Shown: in pieces, positions 58,400 to 64,000 of the stretch | Layout of the letters: the number at the start of each line of letters is the position of its first letter | Numbering within the stretch: the first letter of the stretch is position 1 | Source of the DNA: Phocoena phocoena | Lineage: Eukaryota > Chordata > Mammalia > Artiodactyla > Phocoenidae | DNA: 64,000 nt | Direction: 5' to 3' | Assembly (NCBI RefSeq): GCF_963924675.1 | Contig: NC_089223.1 | Location: forward strand, 12,846,881 to 12,910,880 | The notes under the pieces: generated by a model | Told to the model about the DNA's origin: nothing | Database searches by the model: none | Seen by the model: only the letters and a program-made list of their open reading frames with translations | Program-made: the position numbers and the translations under genes

Positions 58400-58975
58400 T
58401 GGATGGATCCTTTAAAGGTTAGATAAAACACAGCTGTGAATTCATATGATCCAGGTGCTTTGTTTAATGTAAGAGTTTAAATCACCTTTCCAACCACCTT
58501 TATGGCAGTTCTTTTCAGTGTTTCCTGTACTTCAGCATGCTTGTTAAAACACAGATTACTAAATCCCACTCCCAGGGTTTCTGATTCAGTGGTTCTGAGA
58601 ATTTTACTTTTAGCAAGTTCCTTGGTGATACTAATGCTGCTGACTGAGGGGCTACATTTTGAGAACCATTGGTCTCCATAAATAATCCATTTTTTCTAGG
58701 TTTTCAAATTTGTAGCCATGAAGTCTCACATAATGGTCTCAATGCTTTTCTACCTCCTGATCTACGGCAATATCTCCTTTTCATGTCTAACCTTGTATAC
58801 CTTTGCTTTCTTTCATTTTTCCTTGCCAGGTTCTGTTTTAATGGTCTCATCAAAGAAAAGATTTGGAATTTTTTTTCTATCAAATGTGTTTTATTACTGT
58901 TTCTTTAATTTCAGCTTCTTGTTTGTTTAATTTCTTTATAATTTCTTTAGAAGATTATAAAATCCCTTTATTTCT
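58400..58975 (-). mobile_element. Old L1M ORF2, antisense, split by MER5A
   Basis: 'catatgatccaggtgctttg' (58445) and 'ttttttctaggttttcaaat' to 'tcatcaaagaaaagatttgg' (58690-58866) match the reverse complement of the L1 linker/RT start. The gap is filled by MER5A. Confidence 0.5.
58513..58672 (+). mobile_element. MER5A hAT element
   Basis: 'gcttgttaaaacacagatta', 'cccagggtttctgattcagt', 'gatactaatgctgctgactg' and 'cattttgagaaccattg' give a nearly complete MER5A. Confidence 0.8.
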
Positions 58976-59264
58976 CATCTTCAGGATTATTTTTTAAAGT
59001 TTTTTTCTGATAATTTAATGATGAGTGTGTCAAAGTTGTATTATAATCTTTCTGCAAGGGAAAAGCCAATTCAAAGGTGGTCTCTCAGTAAAAATGGCTG
59101 GAAGTAACTGTTTGCCTAAATACTCCACCAAAAAAATGTTTGGTATAATAAAGTCATTAGACTCTAATCTGGCAGTCAGCTGGGTAGATTTAACTATTGG
59201 TTAAAATATATATATATTTAACTAATAAACTACATATATATATATATATATGTAGCTGATGATT

Positions 59265-59930
59265 CAACAAGACCCCCAGTGATCCCTGCCTCCTGGTTCT
59301 CATACTCTCATTGTACTAGGATTAGTCTCTGGGACCAATGGAATACAGCAGAAGTGATGGCATGACAGGAATGATATGAGGTTATAAAAAACACTTCCAG
59401 GGCTTCCCTGGTGGTGCAGTGGTTGAGAGTCCGCCTGCTGATGCAGGGGATGCGGGTTCGTGACCCGGTCCGGGAAGATGCCACATGCCGCAGAGCGGCT
59501 GGGCCCGTGAGCCATGGCTGCTGAGCCTGTGCGTCTGGAGCCTGTGCTCCGCAACAGGAGAGGCCACAACAGTGAGAGGCCCGTGTACCGCAAAAAATAA
59601 ACAAACAAAACACTTCCATCTTCCTCTTTTTGGATCACTTGCTCTGGGGATGCTAGCTACCATGGCCAGGCTCATTAGTAAGGGCCTGAAGCCTGCAAAT
59701 AACCACATCAGCGAGTTTGGAAGTGGATCCTCCAGTCCTACTTGAGTCTTGAAATGACTACAGACTCAGATAAAAACCTGATTGCTTTCTCATGAGAAAT
59801 ACTGAGCCAGGATCATTTAGCTAAGTCACTTCCAGATTCCTTAACAATGTAAATGTTTGTAGTTTTAACCTACTATGTTTGGAGGATAATTTGTTGTGTG
59901 GGTAATAGTACACATATATTTTAAGTTATT
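59265..59930 (+). mobile_element. MLT-like (MaLR) LTR split by a SINE
   Basis: Left part 'ggaccaatggaatacagcag' and right part 'tttttggatcacttgctctg', 'agtggatcctccagtcctac', 'gagccaggatcatttagcta' form a common old LTR type when the SINE at 59400-59606 is removed. No coding sequence. Confidence 0.6.
59400..59606 (+). mobile_element. CHR SINE (~200-bp form)
   Basis: Head 'gggcttccctggtggtgcag', 'gcgggttcgtgacccggtcc', end 'gaggcccgtgtaccgc'. Exact TSD 'aaaacacttcca' at 59388-59399 and 59607-59618. Confidence 0.96.
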
Positions 59931-61184
59931 GAAAATTTTCTACCAAGGCTTCTGGAACTCATAAAAGTATAATTTATATCAGCTAAAATAAATAGAAGAG
60001 GATGAAGAGTGGAAGATTATTAGAACATTAGAGTATTTTGAACTATTGTATATTTTCCTTTGCTGGACTCTAGATACTTGTGCAAGCAAAGGAATAGTAA
60101 GATTGCTATAGAAACAAGTAAGATTGCTATATATCACCCTTTCTCAAGTCCTCTACTATAGATAGTTAAGTGGGTTTAAACATTTAAGGATGTCTCTTTT
60201 TTTCTTATTTCATTTTTTAAAAAATTAATATTCAGGTAGAAACTCATCTGGGACTGACATGGATTCTAGCTTACGATTTACAGCAATGCAGAACACATAC
60301 TTTTAATGACGTTCAACAGACTTTGGGGACAGGTCCTAACATATGTGCTGCAAATGTTTGTTTCCAAGACAATAATGATAACTATGTCAATTTCAAACAG
60401 GAATTTGTTAGAATGAGGCTCTGCGCCAGTATCTGTTGAAAAACTTAAAACAATCATGAATCAATGACCAAAAAGATACGATTCAAAGGAAACTGGCCTG
60501 ACAAAAAAAACTACTATCTCATACTGTTACATATTTTTTCTTAAATGCACTAAAATTTTTATTTTGAGTTTGTTTTAAACAAATCAGTGTATTTTAAAAA
60601 TAATCCCTACATTATTAAAGCCATACTGTTTTATAGAAATCACAAGGAAGACAAACACAAAAAATTCTTAAGCAACAAATAGAAGTACAATAACTTTACA
60701 AAACTTAGAAGTCTGCAACAGAGCCCATTAGCCGCAAAATCCTGAAATGGAACACAAATATATTTTCAAGCACTACGAATCACTCAACTTAATGTTTTCA
60801 TTTTCAGATAAGAACCAAAGTCATAATAATGGAAGACAGTACTTTACTGAGGGCTCATATATGCCAAACATAAGCGCTCACCTAAACACCCACCCCTCCT
60901 CCTGATCTCCTCAATCTTGCTTTACCCTTTTCTTTCGAAAAGCAATGATCACTTTCTAATATACCACACAATTTACATATCGATTAGTCTAGTGTTAAGT
61001 GATTTATCTACCTCCATGCAGCCCAAGCTGGGATTAGAAACTAGATTTCCTTATACCCATTTGAACCAATCAATCCAGTCAAATATTTGTGCACCTATCA
61101 TGCACCACAACAGAATCCATCCATAGGCCCAGTTGCTCCTTATCTTATAGGGCATATAAAATGCTTTGAGGAGAAAATTGTTTT
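59931..61184. other. Unassigned sequence
   Basis: A local 'agtaagattgctat' duplication lies near 60096-60131. No gene or named repeat. Confidence 0.4.
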
Positions 61185-61197
61185 AAAAATGATCCTA

Positions 61198-61544
61198 GGG
61201 ACTTCCCTGGTGGCGCAGCAGTTAAGAATCCGCTTGCCAATGGAGGGGACACGGGTTCGAGCCCTGGTCGGGGAAGATCCCACATGCCATGGAGCAACTA
61301 AGCCTGTGTGCCACAACTACTGAGCCTGCGCTCTAGAGCCCCCAAGCCACAGCTACTGAGCCTGTGTGCCACAACTATTGAAGCCCGTGCACCTAGAGCT
61401 CATGCTCCAAAACAAGAGAAGCCACCGCAATGAGAATCCCACATGCCGCAACGAAGAGTAGTCCCTGCTCGCCATAACTAGAGAAAGCCCGTGCGCAGCA
61501 ATGAAGACCCAACGCACCCAAAAATAAATAAATAAAATAAATTT
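61198..61544 (+). mobile_element. Full-length CHR SINE (~340-bp form)
   Basis: 'gggacttccctggtggcgca' head, canonical-like B box 'gggttcgagccctggtcg', repeated 'ccacaactactgagcc' modules, (AAAT)n tail. TSD 'aaaaatgatccta' at 61185-61197 and 'aaaaatgattcta' at 61545-61557. Confidence 0.95.
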
Positions 61545-61557
61545 AAAAATGATTCTA

Positions 61558-62194
61558 AATTTTTTATTGCTTAGAGCTTCTTTAAATATGAATACATATT
61601 AATTGTGAATTATTTTGTTATTTTAACGTACCCTTATATTCTATGACTCTCTTTCCTAAGTTACAGAAATGGGTGAGATGAAATGTCCCTTGCAGAATCA
61701 GTTCTTTTATCTCAAAATGTTGTCACATTCACAGTTAACTGCATGATTAGGAACTGGAATTCAGACACAGTAAGACCTGTTTGGTTTGTGACTCACGCTA
61801 TATAGATTTTGGGTGGCTTGGTGCCTCTGGCAGTTCAGACCTGTAATGACAAATCATTGCTGGAATAATGATTTTTTCCCTTCACTTCTGAAATCCTTCA
61901 TCAAGTAAATAAGTACACTTAAATAGTTTCACTTATGTAGGCCGAATATGGCAAAAATAGATTTGGGATTATGCTGTTAACACACCTTTCCCAGAATTTT
62001 CACTAAAAGCTCACATTTAACCAATTACATTTTGATACCTATATTCCCCCTATAATTTAATCCCAGAACTCAACCCTAAGTGCAATATTAAAAGTGTTTG
62101 TATATCAAATTGTTAAAAGTACATTTATGTATTTCTTAACTATTTGTCATTTAATCCAATTAAACTTGGTGAGTTTCAGTCTGAGCTCAAGTCA
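61558..62194. other. Unassigned sequence
   Basis: No gene or repeat recognised. Confidence 0.4.
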
Positions 62195-63010
62195 TTCATT
62201 CTTTTGTTCCCAAAATATTTATAGAGCATCTATTTCGAAGAACACTTCAACAGGCTCTGACATGCAGCTTAGAATCTATGAGCAGTGACAGAGAATTATA
62301 TAAGCAATTATAATACAGTGTGATAATGACATCTGATGGGGAATCACTGTATGATCTAAGAATACTGAGAATGATTGAGGGAGGGCATGAAAGTCAGTCA
62401 GCTAAATGACGTGGGTCGAGACATCACCAGAATGCAAGGAACAGTTTTTTAGGGCAAGAGAACAGTCTGTGTAAAGGCTAGGAACGGAGAGGGAGAACGG
62501 TGCATAGGAGGAACTGAAAGTTCAGGATGACTGCAGTGAGGACAGGAGGGTCTTGGCTGAAGATGAGACTGAAGAGGAACTCAAAGGTCAAGGGCCAGAA
62601 CACAGAATCTTATGAACCATGTTAAAGATGTTGTACCATTTCCTGTAGCAATGGAGAGCCACATAAGTGTGTAAAGCTGATGTGATATTTCTGGAGAATG
62701 GATTGGAGACTGGCAGACCAGGTTGTGGGGTTAAAGTAGGAGGAGGAGGGACTTCCCTGGGGGTCCAGTGGGTAAGACTCCGTGCTGCCAATGCAGGGGG
62801 CCGGGGTTTGATCCCTGCTCAGGGAACTAGATCCCACGTGCTGCAACTAAGACCCAGCACAGCCAAATAAATAAATAAATAATTTAAAATAAATAAATAA
62901 ATAAAACAGGAGGAATTAAAGATGTGAGGGATATTATCCAACTGAGGCTAATAAGTGTGGCATCTGAAGTGGTGTTGAAGAATCTAATGATTTTGATAGG
63001 AAGGTATGGG
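62195..63010 (-). mobile_element. L2 LINE, antisense, split by a SINE
   Basis: 'ttcccaaaatatttatagag', 'gggcaagagaacagtctgtg', 'atgttgtaccatttcctgta', 'gcaatggagagccacataag' before the SINE and 'gaggctaataagtgtggcat' after it fit the L2 reverse complement. Confidence 0.65.
62748..62902 (+). mobile_element. Short CHR-1-like SINE
   Basis: 'gggacttccctgggggtcca' head, 'ggtttgatccctgctcagg' B box, 'gacccagcacagccaaataa' end and (AAAT)n tail. Short TSD 'aggagga' on both sides. Head matches the SINE at 12353. Confidence 0.88.
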
Positions 63011-63139
63011 AGCAGAAGAGATATTGCAGACAGAACACCCAAAATTCTTGAATTTAAGGGTAGTAATTTCCTATACTAAATAGGAATCAAAAGACTGTTG
63101 GGATGCGTGGCAAATACTGTTGATTGGCAATATAAAAGC

Positions 63140-63600
63140 ATTTCTAGTCCCCCCACCCCCCTTTTCTTTGTCACTTTCTACTACAGAGCTAGGAAAAGCA
63201 GATTCTCATTTTCCAGGCCTCCCTTTGATCTAAGGGTAGACATGTGACCCAGTTCTGTTCAATCAACTGATCAGGGCAATCTTCTGAGTGGCTTTCTAAT
63301 AAGGAGATAAGTGAAAAAAGAGAGCTCACTGCACTGCCCCTTCTCTTCTTGCTGTAAATGTGGATGTGGTGTTTGGAATTGTGCAGCCCTCTGACAAACA
63401 ACCATAAGATGATAATATGTGGATGAAATCCTAAGAATGTTGGAGAAGAAGTTAGGAAAATCTGCGTCCTTGACGATATTTTGACCACTTCTGAGACCAA
63501 CAACTAGCAGACTTCTTGTAAGGAAAACAATAAATGGCCTTATGATTGAAGCCATGTTAGTTTCTCTGCTTCTTACAGCAAAAGCATTCCTAACTAAAAC
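63140..63600 (+). mobile_element. Old LTR-like (MLT-type) remnant
   Basis: 'gggtagacatgtgacccagt', 'tctgttcaatcaactgatca' and 'acaataaatggccttatga' follow an old MaLR/MLT-like pattern. The 160-codon minus-strand frame 63271-63753 overlaps it and has no recognisable domain. Confidence 0.45.
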
Positions 63601-64000
63601 AGGAAATAAGTGGGGGAAATGAAGACAGGAAGAATAAACTGACACCAAGTTAAGACTTCTTGTTGTTACATAAAAGTGGTCTTCAGGTATGATTTTTGTA
63701 AAAGCAAGAAATGTTCTCCAATACAAAAACTGTCTCAAACTCAAACGCTGCAAATTCAGTTAACCTCCTTACTGGTTTGCTGATGATTCAAACTCAAGGC
63801 TTTCACTATGTAATTTAAAGTCAAATTTAAACTTTAACAACATATGGCAGAAACAACCACTGACAAAGTGTTAATGATAGATTATTTCATTAACTCAGGC
63901 ATCCTGGAAAGGGATGCCCGAAGCTGGGGTACAAAAGCAGGAGGATTAGAATGTTGACCCTTACGCACACCTTGAACAGATCTTTGTCAGCCACACTTAT
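63601..64000. other. Unassigned sequence
   Basis: No gene or repeat recognised. Confidence 0.4.

Noticed and set aside
63271..63753. 160-codon minus-strand frame, among the longest outside L1
   Set aside because: It overlaps an old LTR-like remnant, shows no domain and no exon-like features.

Overview
This window is mammalian nuclear DNA, most likely from a cetacean (a toothed whale or dolphin is plausible). The main evidence is a set of about 15 CHR-type tRNA-derived SINEs, whose heads read 'ttccctggtggcgcagtgg' and whose tails are simple A-rich runs. L1 LINEs of cetartiodactyl type support this, and no ruminant-type BovB/Bov-A sequence was recognised. AT content is high, no operon-like gene density is seen, and I recognise no host protein-coding exon, tRNA, rRNA or CRISPR array. 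The only long coding-like sequences are decayed L1 ORF1/ORF2 copies. The region is therefore intergenic or deep intronic, and its content is layered transposable elements plus unassigned AT-rich DNA.

Layout. 0-4.6 kb: an antisense HAL1/L1M-type LINE (830-2640) and a 92-bp tandem repeat in four copies (4261-4624). 4.6-9.3 kb: no recognised repeats. 9.3-16.9 kb: old MIR, L2, MaLR-like LTR and L1M remnants, one short SINE, and a 5'-truncated L1 with a 13-bp target-site duplication (TSD). 17-21 kb: again poor in recognisable repeats. 22-27 kb: an old sense L1 (23088-26968) broken by a hAT element, a CHR SINE, a solo MaLR LTR and a second SINE, each with a recognisable duplication. 27-33 kb: two more L1 3' fragments, each with a dinucleotide microsatellite at the same place in ORF2, and four SINEs. 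33-36.4 kb: old LTR, MIR, L2 and MER5 pieces.

37-50 kb is an L1-dominated block. It holds an antisense L1 (37091-39023) with a younger L1 3' end inserted in it, a class I ERV-like LTR (39891-40443) that itself contains a bare poly(A) insertion, an L1 with both ends and a 17-bp TSD but a large internal deletion (40922-45627), and an L1 3' half (46909-49775) preceded head-on by an inverted L1 5' UTR (45750-46908). 50-64 kb: L2, MIR, L1M and MLT-like remnants with seven further SINEs, one of which has an internal triplication.

I did not find a new functional system. The most informative observations concern retrotransposition mechanism: twin priming or rearrangement, a bare poly(A) insertion, internal deletions, nested insertions that give relative ages, and an L1 5' UTR containing tandem units and an antisense SINE-like segment. 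Family names come from memory of consensus sequences and need a RepeatMasker run with a cetacean library.
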